Made by a program: the position numbers and the translations under genes
Origin: Zwartia panacis
GTDB taxonomy: Bacteria > Pseudomonadota > Gammaproteobacteria > Burkholderiales > Burkholderiaceae_B
Direction: 5' to 3'
Assembly (NCBI RefSeq): GCF_030410395.1
Contig: NZ_JAUHHF010000010.1
Span: 56,056 to 120,055, forward strand
Length of the DNA stretch: 64,000 nucleotides
The notes under the pieces: model-generated
Seen by the model: only the letters and a program-made list of their open reading frames with translations
Databases searched by the model: none
Told to the model about the DNA's origin: nothing
In this document: one piece after another, positions 43,317-51,744 of the stretch
Layout: the number at the start of each line of letters is the position of its first letter
Numbering within the stretch: the stretch's first letter is position 1

Positions 43317-43387
43317 TCTTATCAGTTTTTTGAGATGCCGTTAAAGTGTCAAGTAAGTTCCTTTGTTTGATGTTACGCCTGCGGTTT

Positions 43388-45829
43388 TTATCTGTCCAAT
43401 GATGTCTGAGAAATCAGCTTTTTATCCAGTTCAGATGCAATTGCAGTTAACAATGCGGCCGAATCCATAGGTTTATCCAGAACATGATGGATGCCAGCAG
43501 TTTTGAGCGCAGGCACATCTAAAGGAAGTCCATTGCCACTACATAAAATAATCGGTAGATTGGGACGCAGAACTCGTAATTTTTTGGCAAGCTCGTCGCC
43601 GTTGATTCCTGGCATCGTTTGATCGGAAATGAGCAGGTCAAGATCATTCGAGTCGGTATGAAATGCTTTTAAAACCTGGTTGGGATCAGTAAATCCTCTG
43701 ACCTCATAACCAGAATAGGTCAGTAATTCATGTAGGTAACCGACAATCGCTGATTCATCGTCAACGACCCAAATTTTCTGACCTGCACCATTGGGTGCTT
43801 TCAAACTTTCAACCGAATCAACTTGTGACATGGACGAAGGAGATGCGCCAGGAAATAGGAGTTGAAAGCAACTGCCTTGTTGGGGTTTTGATTCAACCAA
43901 AATGAAGCCTTTTGCGCGGCGGATCATTCCGTGGACCATTGCCAAGCCCAGCCCAGTCCCTTTCCCGACTTCTTTAGTTGTAAAAAATGGTTCAAAAAGA
44001 TGTGGCAGATGTTCAGGAGAAATTCCATGTCCAGTATCTATCACATCCAGAGCAACATACTTGCCGGCTGGAATATCGCTTTGATCTGCTGCGCAAGTTT
44101 TCACATTTAAATTGACTTCATGTAGTCGGACTGAAATTTTCCCTTGGTCTGAGATCGCATCTTTTGCGTTGATCACGAGATTGACCAGCACTTGATTGAG
44201 TTCGCCCGCATCAATATTTACAGTGGGGTCGCATTCGATATTTGTCAGTATTTGGATGCTGGAGGGAAAAGAGGGCCTCAGCATTGAAATCACTTCTTCA
44301 ATGACGGCCGATGGACGAGCTGTGTGTGTGCTGTTTTGACGTTCAGTTCGAGCAAATGCGAGCATTTTGTCTATGAGTTGCCGCGCGCGCTCACTCGCCT
44401 GAACGACCTCTTTTAGATAAGAGGCCAACTTGCTTTGCTTATCCGGGACAAAGCGGCTAATGGCCAGGTTGGTATAGCCCAGAATCGATGAAAGAATATT
44501 ATTAAAGTCATGCGCGATACCACTTGTTAACTGTCCCAAGGCTTGAATTTTTTGAGAATGCTGGAGCTGTCTTTCAAGAGTGCGTTGTGCGTTAAGCGCA
44601 AGCAAACTCTCCGTTCTGTTTTCAGAAACAGACACATATCCTTCTACTTGTCCTGCCTCGTTGCGCAGAGGAGTGATGGTCCGGTCCATGATGAACGGGT
44701 TTCCATGCGAATCATGAATGTGAACAAGCCCGCTCCATGCCCGTCCAGACATCAATGTTTGTTTCACTTCTGCCGCTTGAAGCGGATCGGGTGTCAGTGG
44801 AGCCTCGAATATGTTGAGTTGAGCTTTACTTTCTGACGATAGTCTGGACCACAGTGCAGCTGAAGCCGGGTTGCGCCAGGAGAGATAACCTTGTGGGTCC
44901 GTCACCATGACAGGCGTTGTCGTTGATTCAAGAGCAAGTGCCTGAGTACGTAAAATTGCATTTGCCGACAGTAGGGCATTTGTTTGCGCAGCTAGTTTTT
45001 GATACGGTCTTCTGATGGAGCCTACGAAGAGTGCCCGGTAAATAAGCAAATAAGCGATGATTTTGAATAGATGGGCAACAACATTTTCTCCTGCATTGCT
45101 GATTTCGTAATCAGCCAGGATCAATTCACTTAATAATGCGGTAAACGCCGCGCCGAATAATAGTGCGGTGGTTTCGTCATCTGTACGCTTTGCCAGTACA
45201 TAAATCCGCCATGCCGAGATTGCGAGGATGAGCACAATGAAATACTCAAACCACACTTTAAAAGGTGTTACACCACTACCTGTCACATAAGTATTAGGTA
45301 AGAGTGCTTCATAAAATATGATCACAGCAAAAATAATAATATTAATCAGACTGTATATAGACAGAATGAGATATTTCTTTTTTGTGGAGTAAGGCTGAGT
45401 ATCTGGAAAAAAACTATAGGCAAGCAGGTTGAGCGCGACCATCAATCTGGCCGTGAGCCAGAACCACATACTTTTGACAGGAGAAGACGGAGTCACAAAA
45501 TCTGGCATCCCCGTCAGCGATAAAGTATGACCAATATCAAGCCAGCCCGCTGCAAGTAATGCGATGGCCAACAAAACCAGCGATCCTGGTACTTCTGTTG
45601 ATGGGGTGTGCCATATCGTGGCGAAAACCAGAAAGGCTGCAAAGATAGAAGCGAGCTCCATGAGTGTGTGGAGCGGCAAATAGTGTGTGCGCGGTATCAG
45701 CCAATCATCAAGAGGCAAAATGATCGCTAAGATCGCTAAAACTGAAAGTAAACCCGCGAGCCCGCTGACAAAACGCAAGGGTCTATTTTTTGCTGAAGAT
45801 TCCTCACGATCTAAGCCAGTGTGATCCAT
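43388..45829 (-). CDS. MASE3-PAS hybrid sensor histidine kinase with C-terminal receiver
   Basis: About 813 residues from ATG 45829, which has AAGGA eight bases upstream; a longer in-frame form would overlap the HTH-receiver gene. The N-terminal MASE3 domain (DIGHTLSLTGMPDFVTPSSP, about eight helices) is close to that of the adjacent GGDEF-EAL protein. PAS (about 305-425) is followed by the H box SGIAHDFNNILSSILGY, N box LVINAKDAI, G boxes (DTGHGISPEHLPHLFEPFFT, GTGLGLAMVHG) and a C-terminal receiver (WVVDDESAIVG, LLISDQTMPGINGDEL). The HDFNN kinase class with its own receiver suggests phosphorelay. It lies downstream of the HTH-receiver protein in one transcript. Confidence 0.92.
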   Translation of the reverse strand: MDHTGLDREESSAKNRPLRFVSGLAGLLSVLAILAIILPLDDWLIPRTHYLPLHTLMELASIFAAFLVFATIWHTPSTEVPGSLVLLAIALLAAGWLDIGHTLSLTGMPDFVTPSSPVKSMWFWLTARLMVALNLLAYSFFPDTQPYSTKKKYLILSIYSLINIIIFAVIIFYEALLPNTYVTGSGVTPFKVWFEYFIVLILAISAWRIYVLAKRTDDETTALLFGAAFTALLSELILADYEISNAGENVVAHLFKIIAYLLIYRALFVGSIRRPYQKLAAQTNALLSANAILRTQALALESTTTPVMVTDPQGYLSWRNPASAALWSRLSSESKAQLNIFEAPLTPDPLQAAEVKQTLMSGRAWSGLVHIHDSHGNPFIMDRTITPLRNEAGQVEGYVSVSENRTESLLALNAQRTLERQLQHSQKIQALGQLTSGIAHDFNNILSSILGYTNLAISRFVPDKQSKLASYLKEVVQASERARQLIDKMLAFARTERQNSTHTARPSAVIEEVISMLRPSFPSSIQILTNIECDPTVNIDAGELNQVLVNLVINAKDAISDQGKISVRLHEVNLNVKTCAADQSDIPAGKYVALDVIDTGHGISPEHLPHLFEPFFTTKEVGKGTGLGLAMVHGMIRRAKGFILVESKPQQGSCFQLLFPGASPSSMSQVDSVESLKAPNGAGQKIWVVDDESAIVGYLHELLTYSGYEVRGFTDPNQVLKAFHTDSNDLDLLISDQTMPGINGDELAKKLRVLRPNLPIILCSGNGLPLDVPALKTAGIHHVLDKPMDSAALLTAIASELDKKLISQTSLDR

Positions 45830-45870
45830 TTTCGACATCCTTGATACCCAGGCTTTTTCATATCTCCCGG

Positions 45871-46464
45871 TCAATCATCGCTTTTCACATTTACGGAAGA
45901 AGTACGCGAGTCGATTTGCGCTAACAAGCGCTCAACATCGATTGGCTTGGTCATACAGCATTCTGCGCCGGCGGCGATGAGCTCTGCTTCGCTTTCTGGC
46001 GACAGATATCCACTCATCCCGATCACTCTGATATTGGCGTGCCCGGGATGATCTTTGATTTTTTTGCAGACATCAGTACCGCTCAATCCAGGCATTTTGA
46101 GATCGAGCAGGACAACGTCAGGTTGGAAAGAGTAGATTTTGCGACCTGCGTCAAAACCATCATTGGCTGTTTCAACGGTGATTGGCGGGTGATGGCCCTC
46201 GAGCAGTTCCTTCAGAAAACCAACCACTCCCTGATCGTCATCGACGATGAGTACTCTCAATGGCCCTTTGTTACCGTTCGGATTCCATTGTCTTGCAAAG
46301 CGCTCGACCTCTTCACGCCGGAAGCGGCGGTGTCCTCCCGGGGTGACCTCGGCTTGCAATAGATCTCGTTGCGCCCAACCGCGAACAGTGACTGGGGAAA
46401 CCATCATCCATTGCGCCACTTCATTCGGTGTGAAGTAGTCTTTGTTTTTTAGTTTTTCGGACAT
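45871..46464 (-). CDS. Helix-turn-helix protein fused to a C-terminal receiver domain
   Basis: A 197-residue protein with a MerR/excisionase-type winged HTH at the N-terminus (FTPNEVAQWMMVSPVTVRGW, then TPGGHRRFRREEVERF). A receiver domain follows from about residue 68 with acidic pocket DDD (75-77), phospho-acceptor Asp121 in LLDLKMPG, and the conserved Lys near the end (MTKPID). The order is the reverse of ordinary response regulators, where the receiver is first. It leads the unit with the MASE3 hybrid kinase, which is its probable phosphate donor. It may regulate transcription of the glycan or GGDEF-EAL genes. Confidence 0.9.
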   Translation of the reverse strand: MSEKLKNKDYFTPNEVAQWMMVSPVTVRGWAQRDLLQAEVTPGGHRRFRREEVERFARQWNPNGNKGPLRVLIVDDDQGVVGFLKELLEGHHPPITVETANDGFDAGRKIYSFQPDVVLLDLKMPGLSGTDVCKKIKDHPGHANIRVIGMSGYLSPESEAELIAAGAECCMTKPIDVERLLAQIDSRTSSVNVKSDD

Positions 46465-46538
46465 ATATAATCGATTTAATCGAATTTATCGGTTTGAGCT
46501 ATTATTGTATCTTCAGCTAAAAGCAAATAGTTGGCTCA

Positions 46539-49337
46539 ATGTCTGTTCTTACATTACCACGCAGGCTCTTCAAGCAAAACACAGCGGGCTATCGCATTCG
46601 GTCGGCTCTCCTGTGTCTGGTCGCGGTGTATTTGGTGTTTCTCACTGTTGCCCTGACTTATATGACTTATAGACAGTATCAGGCCGAGATGGAGGAAATT
46701 ACTCAATCTGCCAAGGTCATCCGGATATTTTCTATCGCTGAAACCAATAAATTTATCGAACAATCGCGGGTTTTATTAGCAAAACTAGCGAATCACCCCG
46801 CCGTGCGGAGTTCAGAAGCAGGGCGCTGCGATACGTTACTAGGAGAGCTAAGAGATTTGCAGCCCACATCGGCAAATTTGGTGATTTTGGATCAGGCCGG
46901 AAAGATTGTTTGCAGCTCGATGGAACTCCGAAAAATCGCAAACGAGGCAGGTGATCATCAGCAATTTTTCACTCAGGTCGGGCTGACAAAGGAATTTACC
47001 TTAGGACAACCACAGCAAGTGGGCACCTCGGGGAAATGGATTTCAACATTTGCTCATCCCATTTTGGATGAAAACGGAGAGCTGAAAGGTGTTGTTGGAT
47101 TGATCATTGATTTGCAAAGATTTCAGCCCTTTGCTTCAGCCCTGAACACACCCAAAGGTACGGTCAGCAGCATCGTGAATCACGCAGGCACAATCGTTGC
47201 GATTTCTGAAAATCAGACAGGCAAAATTGGTAAGACCATTACCAAAGAAGCTTTGGCGAAGGCTTTGGCAATCAAAGAGGGCGCGTTCAGAATGACAGAC
47301 AATGAGGGAGGCGAGCGCTTCGTCAGTCTGGGTCCCATCAAGAACTCCGATTGGAGTCTCTTTGTATCAATAGATATTGAAACACTTTTGGATCCAACCA
47401 TCCATTTCGCATGGAGAAGAATACTTTTCTTGTTTTTGATGCTGCTCATCCTGACATATGTGACTTTGCGAGTCACAAGACTGATTACACGTCCAGTGGA
47501 GGCTGTCTCAGAGACACTTGCACGCGTCACAGCCGGTGATATCCAAGCCAGAGTCAAGCCAGCGGGACCAAGAGAAATTCATCAAATCGCATCAAGATTA
47601 AATGAAATGCTGGATGCACGTGAGCGCGCAATCCAGACCCTCCAGCAGAGCGAGGAGCGATTCAGGATCGCATTCAGGACAAGTCCTGACGCACTCAGTA
47701 TCACGCGACTCGATGACCATCGTTTCATAGAAGTGAATGATGGTTTCATCCTGAAATCAGGATGGAGTCGTCAAGAAATCGTTGGCAGAACCGCAGAGGA
47801 ACTCAACTTGTGGAAATGGCCGCACGAGCGTCAAAAACTGGTGCGTGCGATCAAGGAGCGTGGCGAGTGCGCTGAAATGGAGGCCGAATTTATTAGCAAG
47901 GATGGTCGAGTATGGGCGGGTGTTGTATTGGCCCAATTGATTGTCCTGGAGGGTGCCCCCTGTATTCTGACAACAACGCGAGACCTCACCGAGCGCAATA
48001 TGTCGTTGGAGCTGATACACAATTTGTCATTCTTTGATACGTTAACCGGCTTGCCTAACCGGCGCATGTTTATTGAAAGACTTCAGCGATCGATTACAGC
48101 GAGTCAGATCAACAAGAACCTTGGGGCGCTTGTTTTGATTGATATCGATGGATTTAAAACCATCAACGATACACTGGGCCACGACGAGGGAGATTTGCTT
48201 TTAAAGGAGATGGCGAAAAGACTGCAGGAATGCACACGCCCGGGTGATACGCTCGCACGTATCGGTGGAGATGAGTTTGCAATTCTCATGAATGATATCG
48301 GTGTGCAAAAAGATAGCGCACAACTCAAAGTACTCGCCGAGTGTCAAAAAATACAAATCATTCTTCGCAAGCCATATTTACTGAGTGGTTCGGAGCATCA
48401 TCGAACAGCGAGTATCGGAATCACATTCATTGGCGTAGATCATGAAAATGCGCGAGAGCCACTCAGACGAGCAGATCTGGCCATGGATCATGCCAAGATT
48501 GCAGGACGAAATACTCTGAGAATTTTTGAACCTGGTATGCAAGTCTCACTCAATGCCAGAGTCTCCATGGAGGAGAGTCTGGTCATGGCGATTGAATCCA
48601 ATCAACTTGAGTTGCATTATCAACCTCAGATTTCAGATGTGAATAGTGTCATTGGGGCAGAAGCCTTGGTGCGTTGGAATGATCCTAAAAGCGGAGCCAT
48701 TCCGCCTTCAGTATTTATCCCGATCGCTGAGGAAACCGGACTCATCATTCCTCTCGGACAATGGGTGCTGGAGGCTGCGTGTGCGCAAATCGCACGGTGG
48801 GAAAACGATCCTGTAATGTCTCACTTGGTCATTGCGGTCAATGTGAGTGTTCGTCAGTTCCATCAGGACGATTTTGTCGAGCAAGTCAAACTCACGCTTG
48901 CAAGAACAGGCGCGCGTGCCGACAAACTGAAACTGGAGTTAACAGAGAGTATTCTGATTTCAAATGCGGCGGATTTGCAAGACAAGATGAATACCCTCAA
49001 AGCGTTAGGTGTCTCATTCGCGCTCGATGACTTTGGGACAGGATATTCGGCGCTGGCTTATTTAAAACTATTGCCATTGGATCAACTTAAGATTGATCGG
49101 AGTTTCGTCAGGGATATTTTGATTGATCCGAACGACTACGCGATTGCCAAGATGGTTGTCGCGCTGGCTGAAAGCATGGGTTTGAGTGTGATCGCGGAAG
49201 GTGTCGAAACAGAGGAGCAGAGACACGTTTTAGCAGGCATCGGTTGTCACAGTTACCAAGGGTACTTATTCAGTGGTCCGATCCCTGAAGATGTATTCAA
49301 AAAAATGATGGGACAACTCGGGAAAATCAGTGTTTAA
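46539..49337 (+). CDS. Cache-HAMP-PAS-GGDEF-EAL bifunctional c-di-GMP protein
   Basis: A 932-residue membrane protein. A first helix (about residues 21-42) is followed by a periplasmic Cache-like sensor (43-285), a second helix (290-312), HAMP (313-365), PAS (375-495), GGDEF (500-670) and EAL (685-930). Both catalytic motifs are intact: GGDEF with Asp578-Glu579 and EAL with Glu708, plus DDFGTGYSALAYL, LKIDRSF and AEGVETEEQ. It may make or break down c-di-GMP depending on the signal. It is divergent from the HTH-receiver gene across a 74-base spacer, so the two units may be regulated together. Confidence 0.93.
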   Translation: MSVLTLPRRLFKQNTAGYRIRSALLCLVAVYLVFLTVALTYMTYRQYQAEMEEITQSAKVIRIFSIAETNKFIEQSRVLLAKLANHPAVRSSEAGRCDTLLGELRDLQPTSANLVILDQAGKIVCSSMELRKIANEAGDHQQFFTQVGLTKEFTLGQPQQVGTSGKWISTFAHPILDENGELKGVVGLIIDLQRFQPFASALNTPKGTVSSIVNHAGTIVAISENQTGKIGKTITKEALAKALAIKEGAFRMTDNEGGERFVSLGPIKNSDWSLFVSIDIETLLDPTIHFAWRRILFLFLMLLILTYVTLRVTRLITRPVEAVSETLARVTAGDIQARVKPAGPREIHQIASRLNEMLDARERAIQTLQQSEERFRIAFRTSPDALSITRLDDHRFIEVNDGFILKSGWSRQEIVGRTAEELNLWKWPHERQKLVRAIKERGECAEMEAEFISKDGRVWAGVVLAQLIVLEGAPCILTTTRDLTERNMSLELIHNLSFFDTLTGLPNRRMFIERLQRSITASQINKNLGALVLIDIDGFKTINDTLGHDEGDLLLKEMAKRLQECTRPGDTLARIGGDEFAILMNDIGVQKDSAQLKVLAECQKIQIILRKPYLLSGSEHHRTASIGITFIGVDHENAREPLRRADLAMDHAKIAGRNTLRIFEPGMQVSLNARVSMEESLVMAIESNQLELHYQPQISDVNSVIGAEALVRWNDPKSGAIPPSVFIPIAEETGLIIPLGQWVLEAACAQIARWENDPVMSHLVIAVNVSVRQFHQDDFVEQVKLTLARTGARADKLKLELTESILISNAADLQDKMNTLKALGVSFALDDFGTGYSALAYLKLLPLDQLKIDRSFVRDILIDPNDYAIAKMVVALAESMGLSVIAEGVETEEQRHVLAGIGCHSYQGYLFSGPIPEDVFKKMMGQLGKISV

Positions 49338-49357
49338 GGTCATCGTAGAAAAATAAA

Positions 49358-49386
49358 ATGCCCTGATTGAGATCAATGCAGGGCAT
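49358..49386. terminator. Bidirectional terminator-like hairpin
   Basis: The perfect 8-base inverted repeat ATGCCCTG (49358-49365) and CAGGGCAT (49379-49386) lies between the GGDEF-EAL gene and the convergent Bug gene. It is preceded by an A-rich stretch (AAAATAAA), which reads as a T-rich tract for the minus strand. It suits termination of the minus-strand Bug transcript and probably the plus-strand one as well. Confidence 0.6.
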
Positions 49387-49409
49387 GATAATGGTGACAA
49401 GACTACAAA

Positions 49410-50378
49410 TTATTCCATTTGAAGCTTGGCGGCCTCAACGATTTTTCTCCAGCTTTCGCGTTCTTTATCCATGAAAGCGCCAAACTCCGCTGGAGTATTG
49501 CCCCCAGGGACTCCGCCCATTTCCGCAAAGCGTTTTTGGATTTCTGGAGTTTCCAATACTTTTTTGGTGGCTTGTTGAATCTTGTTGATAATGTCCGGTG
49601 GTGTGCCAGCAGGAGCAACAAAACCAAACCAAGCAGTGACGACCATGTCTTTGATTCCTGCCTCGGCCATAGTTGGGACGTCAGGCAGTTGTGGTGAGCG
49701 CTCTGCGCCTGTTACTGCAAGCGCACGAAACTGACCTGAGCGGATAAAGCCGATCGAGCTGGGCAAGTTATCAATCGCAAACGTCACCTGCCCACCCAAT
49801 AAGGCTGCAACCGCAGGACCCATGCCCTTGAATGGAACGTGTGTCAGGTTCGTCCCCGTGCGCTGCGCAAACATTTCTGCAGACATATGGGGCGACTGTC
49901 CAGTGCCCGACGAGGCAAAGGTGAAATTGCCTTTAGGGTCGCTCTTGATGGCGTCTACGAGTTCCTTCACGGTTTTGTAAGGTGACTTGCTGTTGACAAC
50001 CAGTACGTTTGGTACCGAAATCACCAAGGTGATAGGACTGAAGTCTGTGTGTTTATAGGGCAGCTTTTTGTACAGGCTGTAATTGATGCCATTTGGTCCA
50101 ATATTGCCAAAGCCAATGGTGTAACCATCCGGAGGTGCTTGAATGAGAGCCTGGGAACCAATAATGCCGGCAGCACCTGCGCGATTTTCCACAACCACCG
50201 TCGTGCCGAGTTCAGCACCAATTTTTTCGCTGAGTAGCCGGGCCGTGATGTCGGTTGTTCCGCCGGGAGCGGCTGGGACGATGAGTTTGATCGGTTTGTC
50301 GGGCCATGCGGCTTGCGCGACCGGCGCGACAGAGAGCGCGAACAGGCTCAAAATACTTGCTTGAATAATGGACTTCAT
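49410..50378 (-). CDS. Bug-family tripartite tricarboxylate substrate-binding protein
   Basis: A 322-residue periplasmic Bug/TctC protein with signal peptide (LSLFALSVAPVAQA) followed by WPDKPIKLIVPAAPGGTTD, VENRAGAAGIIG and HVPFKGMGPAVAALLGG. Unlike the other five in this window it stands alone, between c-di-GMP signalling genes and an outer-membrane protein gene, with no catabolic gene beside it. A GGAGAC-like ribosome site precedes the ATG. Confidence 0.93.
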   Translation of the reverse strand: MKSIIQASILSLFALSVAPVAQAAWPDKPIKLIVPAAPGGTTDITARLLSEKIGAELGTTVVVENRAGAAGIIGSQALIQAPPDGYTIGFGNIGPNGINYSLYKKLPYKHTDFSPITLVISVPNVLVVNSKSPYKTVKELVDAIKSDPKGNFTFASSGTGQSPHMSAEMFAQRTGTNLTHVPFKGMGPAVAALLGGQVTFAIDNLPSSIGFIRSGQFRALAVTGAERSPQLPDVPTMAEAGIKDMVVTAWFGFVAPAGTPPDIINKIQQATKKVLETPEIQKRFAEMGGVPGGNTPAEFGAFMDKERESWRKIVEAAKLQME

Positions 50379-50555
50379 ACAGGGTCTCCTTGGGTAATTT
50401 TTGTCTGGCTTGATCTTAAACGAAAGAAGCTTTGTGGTTGCGATGGTACTAGTAAAAATGTCTGACGGATCGCGATATTGGTCAAATCTAGTATGATTAT
50501 CGGCTGTTTAGCTTGCTATTTTCAACGTCATGCTATTTGCCCACTGGAGCCCAAG

Positions 50556-51335
50556 ATGAAGTGTCGCTTTGCAGCCTTAATCTGCGCCTTATTCATAACT
50601 TCGACTACCTATGCACAGCCTGCTCCTTCGAATGTGGCGTCAACAGTGGCAGCTACTGATCCATGGCGATTCAGCGTGACGCCTTATGTTTGGGGCATGG
50701 GTATCACAGGCTCCGTTTCTCACAATGGAAATAGCTTGGGTCAAGTCAAACTGACGCCTGGCAATGTTTTATCAGATTTGAACATGGCGGCAATGTTGGT
50801 GGCCGAGGCACGTAGTGGTCGTTTTGGTATTTATCTTGACGGTATGTACGGCGATTTGGGTAAAACAGCCTCTCGTGTCGTAGGTCGTGCGGATTTGAAT
50901 GCCAATACCAATCTGACGATGACGATGTTGACGCTCGCACCAACCTATAACCTCCACAGCACTCCCTCCCTTCAGCTCGATGGATTGATTGGCGCAAGAG
51001 TCATGTGGCAAAACGCGAATACGACGATCTCCTTCGCTCAGGGGGGACCTTCTTTATCCGAAAGCAGTCATCTACAGCTCGCTGCCGGTATCGCTGGCGT
51101 AAAGGGTCGTTATAACTTTGAGAACTCAAAGTACTTTGTTCCCTTTTATGTGGATGTTGGAGCCGGTCAGTCATCAAGCTTTACGAGTCAGGCCTATCTG
51201 GGTGTTGGCCGCGCTTTCGATTGGGGTGATGTTTCTCTGGTCGCTAAAAATGTCTACTACCAATTCAAGCCGAATCAAAATACAGTCGACTTGAATATGT
51301 TTGGCGCAGCGATTGCCGCGACATTCAGATTTTGA
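50556..51335 (+). CDS. Probable outer-membrane beta-barrel protein
   Basis: About 259 residues from ATG 50556 (GGAG seven bases upstream). The signal peptide (FAALICALFITSTTYAQ) is followed by amphipathic beta strands (PWRFSVTPYVWGMGITGSVS, RFGIYLDGMYGDLG, VSLVAKNVYYQFKP) and a C-terminal Phe (AAIAATFRF), the usual barrel-insertion signal. It resembles uncharacterised bacterial outer-membrane proteins of eight to ten strands. No ligand or role is evident. Its 3' end overlaps the convergent DUF1232 gene by 11 bases. Confidence 0.82.
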   Translation: MKCRFAALICALFITSTTYAQPAPSNVASTVAATDPWRFSVTPYVWGMGITGSVSHNGNSLGQVKLTPGNVLSDLNMAAMLVAEARSGRFGIYLDGMYGDLGKTASRVVGRADLNANTNLTMTMLTLAPTYNLHSTPSLQLDGLIGARVMWQNANTTISFAQGGPSLSESSHLQLAAGIAGVKGRYNFENSKYFVPFYVDVGAGQSSSFTSQAYLGVGRAFDWGDVSLVAKNVYYQFKPNQNTVDLNMFGAAIAATFRF

Positions 51336-51705
51336 TCGAGATCCAAACTACGATTAGTACCCAGACTAAAACGATGATGGCTGCACCAAGGTAGCCTAGA
51401 AGTTTTTGACTGCTTTGCATACGCCATCTTTGTGCATCTTCACGCGACTGTTTGATGATCGCTTCGGGTATGAAGCGGATCGCAAGCCAGATCAGGGCGG
51501 GCAAAATAATAAGCTCATCGACATAACCCAGGACAGGAATAAAGTCTGGAATCAGGTCGATCGGACTCAAGGCATATGCAACCGCTAATCCACTGATGAG
51601 TTTTGGTGCAAGAGGTGTATTCGGATTTTTGATGGCGAACCAAAGCATCAGCACATCTTGATTGAGCGAGACGGCTAGTGCTTTGAGTTTTTTAAAAATT
51701 TTCAT
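51325..51705 (-). CDS. DUF1232 (YkvA-like) membrane protein
   Basis: About 126 residues with the DUF1232 core (GLAVAYALSPIDLIPDFIPVLGYVDELIILPALIWLA region) and one more C-terminal hydrophobic segment (LGYLGAAIIVLVWVLIVVW). The ATG at 51705 is preferred to an upstream TTG at 51723. The function of the family is unknown. It follows the polyphosphate:AMP phosphotransferase gene at 51745-53220, whose start lies upstream on the same strand; the 39-base gap allows cotranscription. Confidence 0.85.
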   Translation of the reverse strand: MKIFKKLKALAVSLNQDVLMLWFAIKNPNTPLAPKLISGLAVAYALSPIDLIPDFIPVLGYVDELIILPALIWLAIRFIPEAIIKQSREDAQRWRMQSSQKLLGYLGAAIIVLVWVLIVVWISIKI

Positions 51706-51744
51706 TTTTAAAATAGCCTTCAATTTCAGATAACAATCTCGCGC

